The position numbers and the translations under genes are program-made. Of a DNA stretch of 64,000 nt, positions 18,871 to 27,072 are shown in pieces. The notes below the pieces were generated by a model. That model was not told the DNA's origin. It saw nothing but the letters and a program-made list of their open reading frames with translations, and ran no database searches. Origin of the DNA: Candidatus Latescibacterota bacterium (GTDB taxonomy: Bacteria > Latescibacterota > UBA2968 > UBA8231); assembly GCA_007136405.1 (NCBI GenBank), contig SLHA01000087.1, positions 1 through 64,000 on the forward strand, given 5' to 3'. Numbering within the stretch: the stretch's first letter is position 1; each line of letters opens with the position of its first letter.

Positions 18871-19124
18871 CCGCTCGCCTCCGTCGAAGGCGGTTCGCCA
18901 TCTTGTTCGGCGAGGAACTGGAAGACCAGAGCGGCATCTTCCTTGTCGACCACGCTCAAGGCGAAACCCACGTGCACCGTGACGAAGTCACCCGGACGGG
19001 CTTCCGGAACGTAGGCCAGGTTGACCTCCTTGACCACGCCAGCGAAGCTCACTCTGCCGCGGCGCATCATGGGATCGTCGTCTGCGATGATTTCCATCAG
19101 TTCACCCGGAACGGCCAGACACAT
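18867..19124 (-). CDS. hypC: Hydrogenase maturation chaperone HypC/HupF family
   Basis: A small chaperone (85 aa) that carries the iron unit with HypD and delivers it to the hydrogenase large subunit. The mature N-terminus begins MCLAVPGE, whose Cys2 is the essential ligand. This fixes the start at 19124, preceded by GAGGAG; the track's longer version would bury that cysteine. The family motif ([22 protein letters not shown]) follows. It lies 71 bp after the hypF stop and overlaps hypD. Confidence 0.97.
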   Translation of the reverse strand: MCLAVPGELMEIIADDDPMMRRGRVSFAGVVKEVNLAYVPEARPGDFVTVHVGFALSVVDKEDAALVFQFLAEQDGEPPSTEASG

Positions 19125-19195
19125 AGTGCTGCTCCTCGCTGAAATGCCCTCCATGGCAGCGTTCAGTCGATGCCTGAAACGCTCTGTGGGCGAAT

Positions 19196-21508
19196 TTACG
19201 CAGGATCCGCTTGCGGCCAAGGGAGACGGGCCCGCGCCGCGACGACCTGCCCCAGGCTGATGCCGCCATCATTGGGCGGAATCCGCTGATGCCAATACGG
19301 CCGGAAACCCTCTTCCTGCAGGCGATCGATGGCGCGTTCAATCAGATACTTGTTCTGCATGCACCCGCCCGTCAACACGACCCGTTCCAGGCCGGTGCGC
19401 TGAGCAACCAGTACGATGCCCTCGACAAGGGCATGGTGGAAACGGGCCGCCACGCGGCCCACCGCGATCCCGGCGGCAAGGTCGGCCAGCAACTGTCGCA
19501 CCAGTTCCCGCCAGTCCAGCACCCATGGACCGCCGGCGGGCTCTTCCGTCAGCGTCACGCCATACGCCGACGAGTCCGGTTGCACGACGTACTCGAGCGC
19601 CATCGCGGCCTGTCCTTCATGGCGCAGGCGTTGCCGCAGACCGCACAGCGACGCCACGGCATCGAACAGCCGGCCGACGCTGGAGGTCCGCGGCGCATTG
19701 AGCTGCCGTCGGAGCATCCGGCCGATCACCCGCAGTTCCTGTGCCGTGCACGCCTGAACCGGTGGCAGATGGTGCTGGTGCAGCGCAGCCTCTCCGTCCA
19801 GTTCGTACAGCAGTCCCAAAGCACACCGCCGCGGCTCGCGTACCGCCGCCTCTCCGCCCGGAAGGCAGAACGTGCGCATATGGGCCAACCGCTGGTAGTG
19901 CGGCGCCGAGGCCCGCATGAACTCTCCGCCCCAGATCGTCCCGTCCGGACCGTATCCCGTTCCGTCCCAGGACACCCCCAGGACCTCGCCATCCAGCTCG
20001 TTGTCAGCCATACAGGCCAGTACATGCGCATGGTGATGCTGCACGCGCAGGTGTGGACACGCGGGTCCGGCCAGCTCTTCGGCGGCATGCGTGGAGGCGT
20101 AGTCAGGATGCAGATCGGAAACCACTGCCGCAGCGGTGGCACCATAGAGCTTCTGCAGATCGGCAAGCGACCTTCGCAACGCCGCTTGCGCCTGAGGGGT
20201 CTCCAGATCGCCGACATGCTGGCCGACGAAGATACGGCGCCCCACCGACAGCGCCGCGGTGTTCTTCAGATGCGCGCCCAGCGCGGCAACGGACGGTCCT
20301 GCCAGTCCTGAGACCACGGGCAACGGCGCATATCCCCTGGCGCGGCGAAGGACCAGTTCCCTTCCGGCTATCACCCGGACGATGGAGTCGTCCACATGGC
20401 GGCAGATGGGACGGTCGTGTACCAGGAACAGATCCGCGATGCCGCCCAGACGTTCCAGGGCTTCGCGCTCGCCGGTGCAGATGGGCTCGTCGACGCGGTT
20501 ACCACTGGTGGCCACGACCGCGGCACGGAGGTCGTGCATGAGCAGATGGTGCAGAGGGGTATACGGCAGCATGACCCCCAGATGCGGGTTGCCCGGAGCC
20601 ACGGCGGGGGCCGGTCCCGCGGCACCCTGCTGCCGTTCCAGCAGTACGATCGGCGCTTCCGGCGCACACAGCAGGCGTTCCTCCAGCACGGACACCCGGC
20701 ACACGGCCCGTACCGCGGGCAGATCCGGGTACATCAGGGCGAAGGGTTTTTCTTCCCGGTGTTTGGCGACGCGCAGGCGTTGCACGGCGGCCTGATTGGA
20801 GGCATCGACCAGCAGCTGGAATCCACCCAGTCCCTTGAGTGCCACCACCGCCCCGGCGGACAACGCGGCTTCAGCCCGGCACAACGCCTCGTCTCCGGCG
20901 GCCAGGACGGTTCCATCCGCGTCCCACAAACCCAGACCAGGCCCGCACCGTGGACAGGCCGTGGGCTGGGCGTGGAAGCGACGGTCTGCGGGATCCTCGT
21001 ATTCGCGGCGGCAGACCGGGCACAGTTCGAAGGCAGCCATGCTCGTATTGTCCCGGTCATACGGTAGACGCTGGATGATGCTGAAGCGGGGTCCGCAGTG
21101 CGTGCAGTTGATGAACGGGTAACGGTAGCGGCGATCGCCAGGATCCAGCAGTTCGTCAAGGCACGCTGCGCAGGTACCGATATCCGGCAGGACCAGCGCT
21201 TCGGCAGCGCCGTGGGAGTTACTCGGTCGAATCCTGAAGTCCGCGTAGCCGCGGGGATCCAGATACACCGGCTCCAGGCTGTGGATGGCCGCCCGGGGTG
21301 GTTTGTCCGTGTCCAGGCGCAGGAGAAAGGCCGCCACGGCATCGGCCTCTCCTTCCACCTCGACCGTGACTCCCGTCGTCGAATTCATCACCCATCCAGA
21401 CAGGTGCAGCTCCTGCGCCAGGCCATACACGAAGGGCCGAAATCCCACCCCCTGCACCAAGCCCTGGATGATGGCGCGCATGCGTCGGACGGACGTGCCT
21501 GGCGTCAT
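19196..21508 (-). CDS. hypF: Carbamoyltransferase HypF
   Basis: HypF uses carbamoyl phosphate and ATP to carbamoylate the C-terminal cysteine of HypE, the first step in making the cyanide ligands. The 770-aa domain order is as expected: acylphosphatase-like (IIQGLVQGVGFRPFVYGLA), paired zinc-finger-like motifs (CAACLDE..., CTHCGPRF, CPVCRREY, CPRCGPG), the YrdC-like nucleotide domain (ALKGLGGFQLLVDA, KHREEKPFALM) and the carbamoyltransferase domain with VQHHHAHVLAC and VVLTGGCMQNKYL. It sits between the operon-encoded kinase and hypC. No hypA or hypB gene is present in the window. Confidence 0.97.
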   Translation of the reverse strand: MTPGTSVRRMRAIIQGLVQGVGFRPFVYGLAQELHLSGWVMNSTTGVTVEVEGEADAVAAFLLRLDTDKPPRAAIHSLEPVYLDPRGYADFRIRPSNSHGAAEALVLPDIGTCAACLDELLDPGDRRYRYPFINCTHCGPRFSIIQRLPYDRDNTSMAAFELCPVCRREYEDPADRRFHAQPTACPRCGPGLGLWDADGTVLAAGDEALCRAEAALSAGAVVALKGLGGFQLLVDASNQAAVQRLRVAKHREEKPFALMYPDLPAVRAVCRVSVLEERLLCAPEAPIVLLERQQGAAGPAPAVAPGNPHLGVMLPYTPLHHLLMHDLRAAVVATSGNRVDEPICTGEREALERLGGIADLFLVHDRPICRHVDDSIVRVIAGRELVLRRARGYAPLPVVSGLAGPSVAALGAHLKNTAALSVGRRIFVGQHVGDLETPQAQAALRRSLADLQKLYGATAAAVVSDLHPDYASTHAAEELAGPACPHLRVQHHHAHVLACMADNELDGEVLGVSWDGTGYGPDGTIWGGEFMRASAPHYQRLAHMRTFCLPGGEAAVREPRRCALGLLYELDGEAALHQHHLPPVQACTAQELRVIGRMLRRQLNAPRTSSVGRLFDAVASLCGLRQRLRHEGQAAMALEYVVQPDSSAYGVTLTEEPAGGPWVLDWRELVRQLLADLAAGIAVGRVAARFHHALVEGIVLVAQRTGLERVVLTGGCMQNKYLIERAIDRLQEEGFRPYWHQRIPPNDGGISLGQVVAARARLPWPQADPA

Positions 21509-21545
21509 GGTTCTCCCCGTTCGCCCGGGTGCAGGCGGTAGCCGC

Positions 21546-23441
21546 TCAGGAAGCGGCTGGCAACCGGACGGTAAAGCGGCTCCCCTGTCCGGGCTCGCTC
21601 TCCAGGGTCAGCTCTCCACTCCATCGCTGCACCAGGCGGGCGACGATGGACAGACCCATGCCGGTGCCCATCTCGCCCGTAGCCTTGGCTGCGTCCGTGC
21701 GGTAGAAACCCTGGAATACTCGCTCCTGGTCTTCCGGCTTGATGCCGATGCCCGAATCCTCTACCACTGTCACCACCTCCCGCGACCCGGACTCAACCCG
21801 CAGGATCACATGACCGCCGGGTGGAGTGTACTTGACCCCGTTGTCCAGCAGGTTGGCGTAGATACGCTCGATATCGTCCGCCTGAGCCATAACCGCTGCT
21901 TCCGGCGGTATTTCCACCCGCAACTCGACGCCTTTACCGGCGGCCCGGTCCGCAGCCGAGCTCAAGACGTCTGTCAGGCTTTCTTTCAGCCGCACCGGTT
22001 CGGCGTTTGTACCCGCCAACGGGCGCTGGGCCGCAGCCAGATCCAGCAGATCGCGAATCATGTCCAGCAACTCGTCGACTCGCTTTCTGCTGCGCTGCAC
22101 CAGGTCGGTCTGCTTGTCGTTCAACTCGCCCGCGTATCGCAGTGCATCGAGCATGCTCGTCATAGCCGCCAGGGGCGCTCTGAGCTGATGGTGCGTCACC
22201 CGGGCGAACCAGGCGCGCTCCTCGCTCAACGACTGTACCTCGGAGTATGCCTGGGCATTCTGAATGGCCACCGCGCCCAAGTTGGCCAGGTTGCGCAGGA
22301 AGCTGACCTCTTCCCGGCTGAATTCGCGTTCGTGATCCGCGTAGATCCGAATGCAACCGATGGCGCGCCCCTGGGACTGCAACGGTGCGCACAGGATGCC
22401 CCGGATACCCTCCCGGCGGGCTTCCGCGGCGTACTGTAGACGCGGATCCGTAGTGGCGTCACGCACCTGCACCGTCTGACCGCTCAGAGCCTCCGCGTCC
22501 ACACCGCTGCGCGCCACCTCCACCAGTCCCTTTTGCAGATACGTCTCGCTGAGTCCGTACGCCGCACCGATGCGCAGGTACTTGCCATCCTGTTCCAGCA
22601 GCCGGATGGAACAGGCTTTCATACCCATCAACTGAGCCCCGTACCGGGCGATGGTGCCCAGGATCTGTTCGACATCCAGCGTCGCGTTGACCACCTGGCC
22701 CAGCTCGTACAGCGCCTCCATCTCGGCATAGGCCTGTTCCAGCGCCTGTTGAGAAGCGAACAGCGACTCTTCCTTGCGACGCAGGGGTACCGTGATGGAG
22801 GTCGTCAGAAAGGCGGTCACCCCCCAGAAGACGGATAGCACCAGCCAGCGGAGCAGGTTGGCGGCGGAACCAACCGCAGGACCGACGAACACGACGCCGC
22901 TGCCGACAGGCTGCCACCAACCCGAGTGTTCCAGCACCGACAGCGCTCCGAGAAGAAGTACCGCCACAGCAGTCTGGACATAGCACGCGAACCGTGACAG
23001 GAGAATGGCAGCGATGATCAGGTGGAAGGTGAACGCCAGCGTGACCGGACTGTGCACTCCTCCGGTGAAATGGAGCAGCGCGATCAGAGCCATCCAGTCC
23101 AGGCCGATCTGCGCGTAGATCAGCCCCCGGTAGGCTCGGCTCCCGGGCTCTTGCACGGCCACGCGCTGGCTCAACGCCAGAAAAACCGCGTTGTACAGAG
23201 CTACCCACAGCCCAATAGCATACAGGGGGAGGGGCGCCAGGTCGACGACGAAAAACGTCGCCATACCCCACGCCCCGGCGAATATACCGGCAACAGCCAG
23301 CCAGCGGAGCCGGATGAACCACGTCAGCCGTTCCCGCAACTCCCGCTCGAGGGGAATGAGGGGTGGCCATGTACAGCTAGATCCCCGGTGCTCCACAGGC
23401 AGATGCCCCCGGGGCGGCTGCACCGGCGCGCCGCCGCCCAC
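21546..23441 (-). CDS. Membrane GAF-domain sensor histidine kinase inside the hydrogenase operon
   Basis: 631 aa. Five or six hydrophobic helices span about residues 42-220, followed by a GAF-like domain (about 240-400, with VNATLDVEQILGTIARYGAQLMG), HisKA with VTHHQLRAPLAAM near 425, and HATPase (NLLDNGVKYTPPGG, DSGIGI, GMGLSIVARLV). It starts 8 bp after the receiver gene and ends 37 bp before hypF, so it is co-transcribed with the Hox hydrogenase. The likely partner is that receiver. The N-terminal helices could sense membrane redox state or energisation; H2 sensing is a possibility only by context. The exact start among N-terminal candidates is uncertain. Confidence 0.92.
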   Translation of the reverse strand: MGGGAPVQPPRGHLPVEHRGSSCTWPPLIPLERELRERLTWFIRLRWLAVAGIFAGAWGMATFFVVDLAPLPLYAIGLWVALYNAVFLALSQRVAVQEPGSRAYRGLIYAQIGLDWMALIALLHFTGGVHSPVTLAFTFHLIIAAILLSRFACYVQTAVAVLLLGALSVLEHSGWWQPVGSGVVFVGPAVGSAANLLRWLVLSVFWGVTAFLTTSITVPLRRKEESLFASQQALEQAYAEMEALYELGQVVNATLDVEQILGTIARYGAQLMGMKACSIRLLEQDGKYLRIGAAYGLSETYLQKGLVEVARSGVDAEALSGQTVQVRDATTDPRLQYAAEARREGIRGILCAPLQSQGRAIGCIRIYADHEREFSREEVSFLRNLANLGAVAIQNAQAYSEVQSLSEERAWFARVTHHQLRAPLAAMTSMLDALRYAGELNDKQTDLVQRSRKRVDELLDMIRDLLDLAAAQRPLAGTNAEPVRLKESLTDVLSSAADRAAGKGVELRVEIPPEAAVMAQADDIERIYANLLDNGVKYTPPGGHVILRVESGSREVVTVVEDSGIGIKPEDQERVFQGFYRTDAAKATGEMGTGMGLSIVARLVQRWSGELTLESEPGQGSRFTVRLPAAS

Positions 23442-23449
23442 TGAATGGA

Positions 23450-23824
23450 TTACTTGAGTTTGGACTGCAGCAGGGACAGCAGCACATCGCTGTCCAGTGG
23501 TTTCTGCAGCACCCCGGACAGACCGAGCGATCGGGTATCGATCATGCGGCTCAGGTTGTCACCGGTGGAACTCAACATGAAAATCGGCGCGGTGTTGCCC
23601 ATGGCTTTGAGCTCGGTCACCAGCCCCGTTCCGGAGTCGATCTCCTCCATCATCAGGTCTACGATCAACGCGTCCGGGGAGGTCTCCACGTACCGGCGCT
23701 TGCCTTCCTCGGCGCTGCCGGCGGTCTTGACCACATAGTCGCTGGCCTCCAGCACCACCTTGAGGTACTCGAGGATGTCTGGATCGTCATCCACACACAG
23801 GATCACGTACTTTCCGTCTTGCAT
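23450..23824 (-). CDS. Single-domain response regulator in the Hox operon
   Basis: A 124-aa stand-alone receiver: acidic pocket CVDDDPD, phospho-acceptor in LIVDLMMEEIDSG, and the switch Lys in VLQKPLDSDVL. It has no output domain, so it acts by protein contact or in a phosphorelay, probably with the kinase encoded directly downstream. The start overlaps the end of the protease gene by 22 bp, consistent with coupling. The phosphorylation-site signature VDLMMxxxDSG is shared with the receiver next to hydA (36058-36450), which points to a dedicated hydrogenase-linked receiver family. Confidence 0.92.
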   Translation of the reverse strand: MQDGKYVILCVDDDPDILEYLKVVLEASDYVVKTAGSAEEGKRRYVETSPDALIVDLMMEEIDSGTGLVTELKAMGNTAPIFMLSSTGDNLSRMIDTRSLGLSGVLQKPLDSDVLLSLLQSKLK

Positions 23825-24330
23825 TCTTTCTCTCCGTGCGATGCCACAGCGTGCAAACCGGCGGCAGCCTGGGCGAAACAGCGCTTCTCCAGCACCGGCA
23901 GCATGAACTGCAGCGCAGCCGTCAGATTGTCCCTCGCTCGCGGCGACAGTTGTTCTCCGAAATCATCGAACTCGTAGCCCCGTATGGCCAAGGCGTACGC
24001 CTCGACGACAGCACCGAAACATCCCCTGGCCAGAGCCAGCAGGCCATCCGGTTCCAGGCTGTGCGTACTGAACGTGGTGCGCGGACCCGGTAAAACCGGA
24101 CGAAAGGTGAAAGGCGCGCTCCCCCGCAACGTGGCATCCACGAATATCGCGTAGCGGTGCCGGGCCATGTCCGCGGCCAGCTCGACGTTCAACTGGTAGT
24201 CTACTTCCAACGTCACGCCGGGCAACTCCACGAACTGGATGTGTTCTGCAAAGGCGACACCCAGGCCGTCGTCCAGACGGCCCGGATTGCCGTAACAGAT
24301 CAGCAGCACATCGTTTGGGGCCGAAATCAT
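23803..24330 (-). CDS. hoxW: NiFe-hydrogenase maturation protease (HoxW/HyaD family)
   Basis: This endopeptidase removes the C-terminal tail of the large subunit after nickel insertion. Visible family residues: GNPGRLDDGLG (first metal ligand region), VDYQLNVELA (second) and STHSLEP with the His ligand. 175 aa is typical. The ATG overlaps the hoxH stop by 4 bp. Its substrate is the HoxH encoded directly upstream, which carries the tail beyond DPCLSCATH that this enzyme would cleave. Confidence 0.93.
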   Translation of the reverse strand: MISAPNDVLLICYGNPGRLDDGLGVAFAEHIQFVELPGVTLEVDYQLNVELAADMARHRYAIFVDATLRGSAPFTFRPVLPGPRTTFSTHSLEPDGLLALARGCFGAVVEAYALAIRGYEFDDFGEQLSPRARDNLTAALQFMLPVLEKRCFAQAAAGLHAVASHGEKECKTEST

Positions 24331-25772
24331 CCCCGCGTCTTCCGATCTATCAATTGGCCGTCAGCGCCGACCATTTCCACGACCAGGGGCATCTGTCCCA
24401 TGGCATGAGTGGCACAGGAAAGACAGGGATCATACGCCCGGATCGCCACCTCCACGTGGTTCAGCATGCCCTCGGTGATCTCCGGTTTCCCACTGATGTG
24501 GTCCGCCGCGACCTTCTGCACCGCCCGGTTCATGGGCTCGTTGTTGCTTGTGGTGGAGACGATGAGGTTGGCCATCACCACCTGATCGTCCTCGTTGATA
24601 CGGTAATGATGGAACAAGGTGCCGCGGGGAGCCTCGATGATGCCCACCGCCTCGTCTCTCCGGTCTCCCTTGACCACCAGATCCTCGCCCTGCAGATCCG
24701 GGTCATGCAGGAGTTCCTGCATCTTCTCGCATGAGTGCAGCAATTCGATCATGCGAGCCCAGTGATAGGCCATGGTCACGTTGCACGGTTTACCGTCCGT
24801 AACCCCGGCGAATTCCTTGCGTTCGGCCTCCGCCAGCGGGGTGTCGAAGTAATCCGCGTTGTTGACCCGCGCCAGCGGCCCGACGCGGTACCACCCCGTC
24901 TCCGGTCCGAGCGACTTGATAAACGGGAACTTCATGTATGACCAGTCCCGCACCTCTTCCGCCAGATACTCAGTGTAAGCCTGATTGTCCACATGGTCGA
25001 AGATGATGTTTCCCTGCGCGTCCTGGGCCCGCAACCCCCCGTCGTAAATGTCGTAAGCCCCGTCCTGGCGAACCAGCGACAGATGGTTGGAGTCGAACGA
25101 GCCGAATCCGGCCAGGGTGTCCAGGTTTGCCAGGGTGTAATCCTTGGCCACTTTGACCGCTCCCTGGCTCCATTCCAGCATCTGGTCCATCTCCGCGAGC
25201 AGCGTGTCGCGCTCCTCGATGGTCAGATTCTTGTTGATGCCGCCGGGAATGGCGCCGGTGCCATGGATCTTCTTGCCGGCCGTGGCCTTGATCACTTCCT
25301 GTCCGTAACGCCGCATCATCACCCCCTGCACGGCCAGATCCGGGAACTTGGCCGCCACGCCGACGACGTTGCGCACGGCCACGTCGGCATCGAAGCCAAA
25401 GAGCAGGTCCGGCGACGAGAGATGGAAGAAGTGCAGGGCGTGGGACTGGAAAAACTGCCCGTGATGCATCAGCAGTCGCATTTTCAGGGCGGTCGGCGTC
25501 AGATTCTCTCCGCCTACCAGACGATCCACCGTCTTGGCCGCGGCCAGATGGTGGCTTACCGGACAGATACCACACAGGCGTTGCACCAGTACGGGCAGCT
25601 CCCAGTAGGGGCGCCCCTGAATGAACCGTTCGAAACCGCGGAACTCGACGATGTGCAGGCGCGCTTGCTTGACCCTGGACTCATCGTCGAGCAGGAGCGT
25701 GACCTTGCCGTGGCCTTCGACCCGGGTCACCGGTTCGATGACGATCTTCCTGCTTTCGGTTGTAGCTGTCAA
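24327..25772 (-). CDS. hoxH: NiFe hydrogenase large subunit, group 3d HoxH type
   Basis: Catalytic subunit that holds the NiFe(CN)2CO centre. The L1 motif is RLCGICPVSHH near residue 60 and the L2 motif DPCLSCATHAMG near residue 450, supplying the four Cys ligands. A 25-residue C-terminal extension follows the L2 His and should be cut by the adjacent protease. IEPVTRVEGHGKV at the N-terminus is the usual family opening. At 481 aa it fits bidirectional NAD-linked Hox enzymes. With HoxY, HoxU and HoxF it would form a soluble NAD(P)-linked hydrogenase. It lies 18 bp after hoxY. Confidence 0.96.
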   Translation of the reverse strand: MTATTESRKIVIEPVTRVEGHGKVTLLLDDESRVKQARLHIVEFRGFERFIQGRPYWELPVLVQRLCGICPVSHHLAAAKTVDRLVGGENLTPTALKMRLLMHHGQFFQSHALHFFHLSSPDLLFGFDADVAVRNVVGVAAKFPDLAVQGVMMRRYGQEVIKATAGKKIHGTGAIPGGINKNLTIEERDTLLAEMDQMLEWSQGAVKVAKDYTLANLDTLAGFGSFDSNHLSLVRQDGAYDIYDGGLRAQDAQGNIIFDHVDNQAYTEYLAEEVRDWSYMKFPFIKSLGPETGWYRVGPLARVNNADYFDTPLAEAERKEFAGVTDGKPCNVTMAYHWARMIELLHSCEKMQELLHDPDLQGEDLVVKGDRRDEAVGIIEAPRGTLFHHYRINEDDQVVMANLIVSTTSNNEPMNRAVQKVAADHISGKPEITEGMLNHVEVAIRAYDPCLSCATHAMGQMPLVVEMVGADGQLIDRKTRG

Positions 25773-25790
25773 AGCCGTCCTCCTGTCGGA

Positions 25791-26336
25791 TCAGTCGTAC
25801 TTGATGAGTTCATAGGGCAGTTCCAGCGGCTTGCCGTTCAAGAGCGCCACCAGCGCCTCCCAGATGGCGTCGGCCGGCGGCGGGCATCCCGGCAGGTGAT
25901 AGTCCATCTTCACTACCTCGTGGCACGGATACACCTTGTTCAACAACAACGGGATATCCTCGCTGTCCGGCACCTTGCCGGTGGCATTGAAGACCGTGGG
26001 CCCATTCAGGTAGGCTTCGTCCAGGCATTCCTTGAGGGAGATGGTGTTGCGCAGCGCGGGAATGCCTCCCATGGTGGCGCAGTCCCCCACGGACACCAGG
26101 ACGTCACAATTCTGCCGGAATTCCTGCAATACCACCACATTTTCCTCGTTGGCACACCCGCCCTCGACCAGCCCCACGGCGCACCGCTGGCTGATGTGCT
26201 TGATGTCGTTGATGGGGGAACGGTCGAAGTCGATCAGCTCGAAGAGTTTGAGGATCCTGTCATCGATGTCCAGGATGGACATGTGGCAGCCGAAGCAGCC
26301 AGCCAGGGATGTTGTCGCGATTATAGGTTTACCCAT
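25791..26336 (-). CDS. hoxY: NiFe hydrogenase small subunit HoxY
   Basis: Small subunit with the proximal [4Fe-4S] cluster between HoxH and the diaphorase. The cluster ligands fit CFGCHMSILD, GDCATMGG and PGCPPPADAIW. I use the ATG at 26336, which has AGAGGAAACGG upstream and gives MGKPIIATTSLAGCFGC; the track's earlier start overlaps hoxU. Length 181 aa is standard for the truncated group 3d small subunit, which lacks the medial and distal clusters. It begins 16 bp after the hoxU stop. Confidence 0.95.
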   Translation of the reverse strand: MGKPIIATTSLAGCFGCHMSILDIDDRILKLFELIDFDRSPINDIKHISQRCAVGLVEGGCANEENVVVLQEFRQNCDVLVSVGDCATMGGIPALRNTISLKECLDEAYLNGPTVFNATGKVPDSEDIPLLLNKVYPCHEVVKMDYHLPGCPPPADAIWEALVALLNGKPLELPYELIKYD

Positions 26337-26352
26337 TTCCGTTTCCTCTGTC

Positions 26353-27063
26353 TCACTTGGCTGCGGTGGTCTCGATGTCGGAACCGATCGGGACATGGTC
26401 GTAAGCCCGTCTGCCCACGGGAATGCGGAAGCCCTCGCGCTTGCGCAGGATGGCGCCCACGGGACACACGTCCACAGCCTTGTCCATCACGTCCAGGTTG
26501 GTTCCCGCCAGGTTGGCTTCCGAATTGAAGGCAATCCGTTTTTCCGGGCCACGGCCGACGAACTGGAAGACATTTTTGCCGTCCACATCGCGCGAAGCCC
26601 GCACGCAGCGGCCGCACAGCACACACCGGTTGCGATCGATGAATACGTCCGGGTGCGTGGCGTCCAGATCCCGATGCGGAAACAGATAGGGATAGCGTGG
26701 TGCGGTGATACCGAAGCGGTAAGCCAGAGCCTGCAGTTCGCAGTTGCCGCTCTTCTCGCAGAACATGCAGTAATGGTTGCCTTCCACGAACAGCATCTCG
26801 ATGATTTGCCGGCGTATCTCAGTCACCTTATCGGTGCCGCTTTCGACCACGGCGCCTGCTGCCACCGGCTGCGTGCAGGCCGACTGTGGCCGGCCGTCGA
26901 CCAGCACGGTACATACCCGGCAGCTGCCGTACGGTTGCAGATCCGGATGGGCACAGAGCCGCGGAATGTACATGTGGGCAGCTTCCGCCGCTTCCAGAAT
27001 GGTCTGCCCGGCGTCCGCCTCGATATCCTTGCCGTCGATCGTGAAAGTAATCTTGTCACCCAT
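26353..27063 (-). CDS. hoxU: Diaphorase iron-sulfur subunit HoxU (NuoG N-terminal homologue)
   Basis: An electron-transfer subunit linking HoxF to HoxY. It has a [2Fe-2S] plant-type domain (GSCRVCTVLV with Cys in PRLCAHP), the His/Cys-ligated [4Fe-4S] motif NHYCMFCEKSGNC, and a ferredoxin-like segment NRCVLCGRCVRA with a further Cys in DVCPVGAI. 236 aa matches HoxU. It starts 9 bp after hoxF ends. Confidence 0.95.
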   Translation of the reverse strand: MGDKITFTIDGKDIEADAGQTILEAAEAAHMYIPRLCAHPDLQPYGSCRVCTVLVDGRPQSACTQPVAAGAVVESGTDKVTEIRRQIIEMLFVEGNHYCMFCEKSGNCELQALAYRFGITAPRYPYLFPHRDLDATHPDVFIDRNRCVLCGRCVRASRDVDGKNVFQFVGRGPEKRIAFNSEANLAGTNLDVMDKAVDVCPVGAILRKREGFRIPVGRRAYDHVPIGSDIETTAAK

Positions 27064-27072
27064 GGTATTCCC

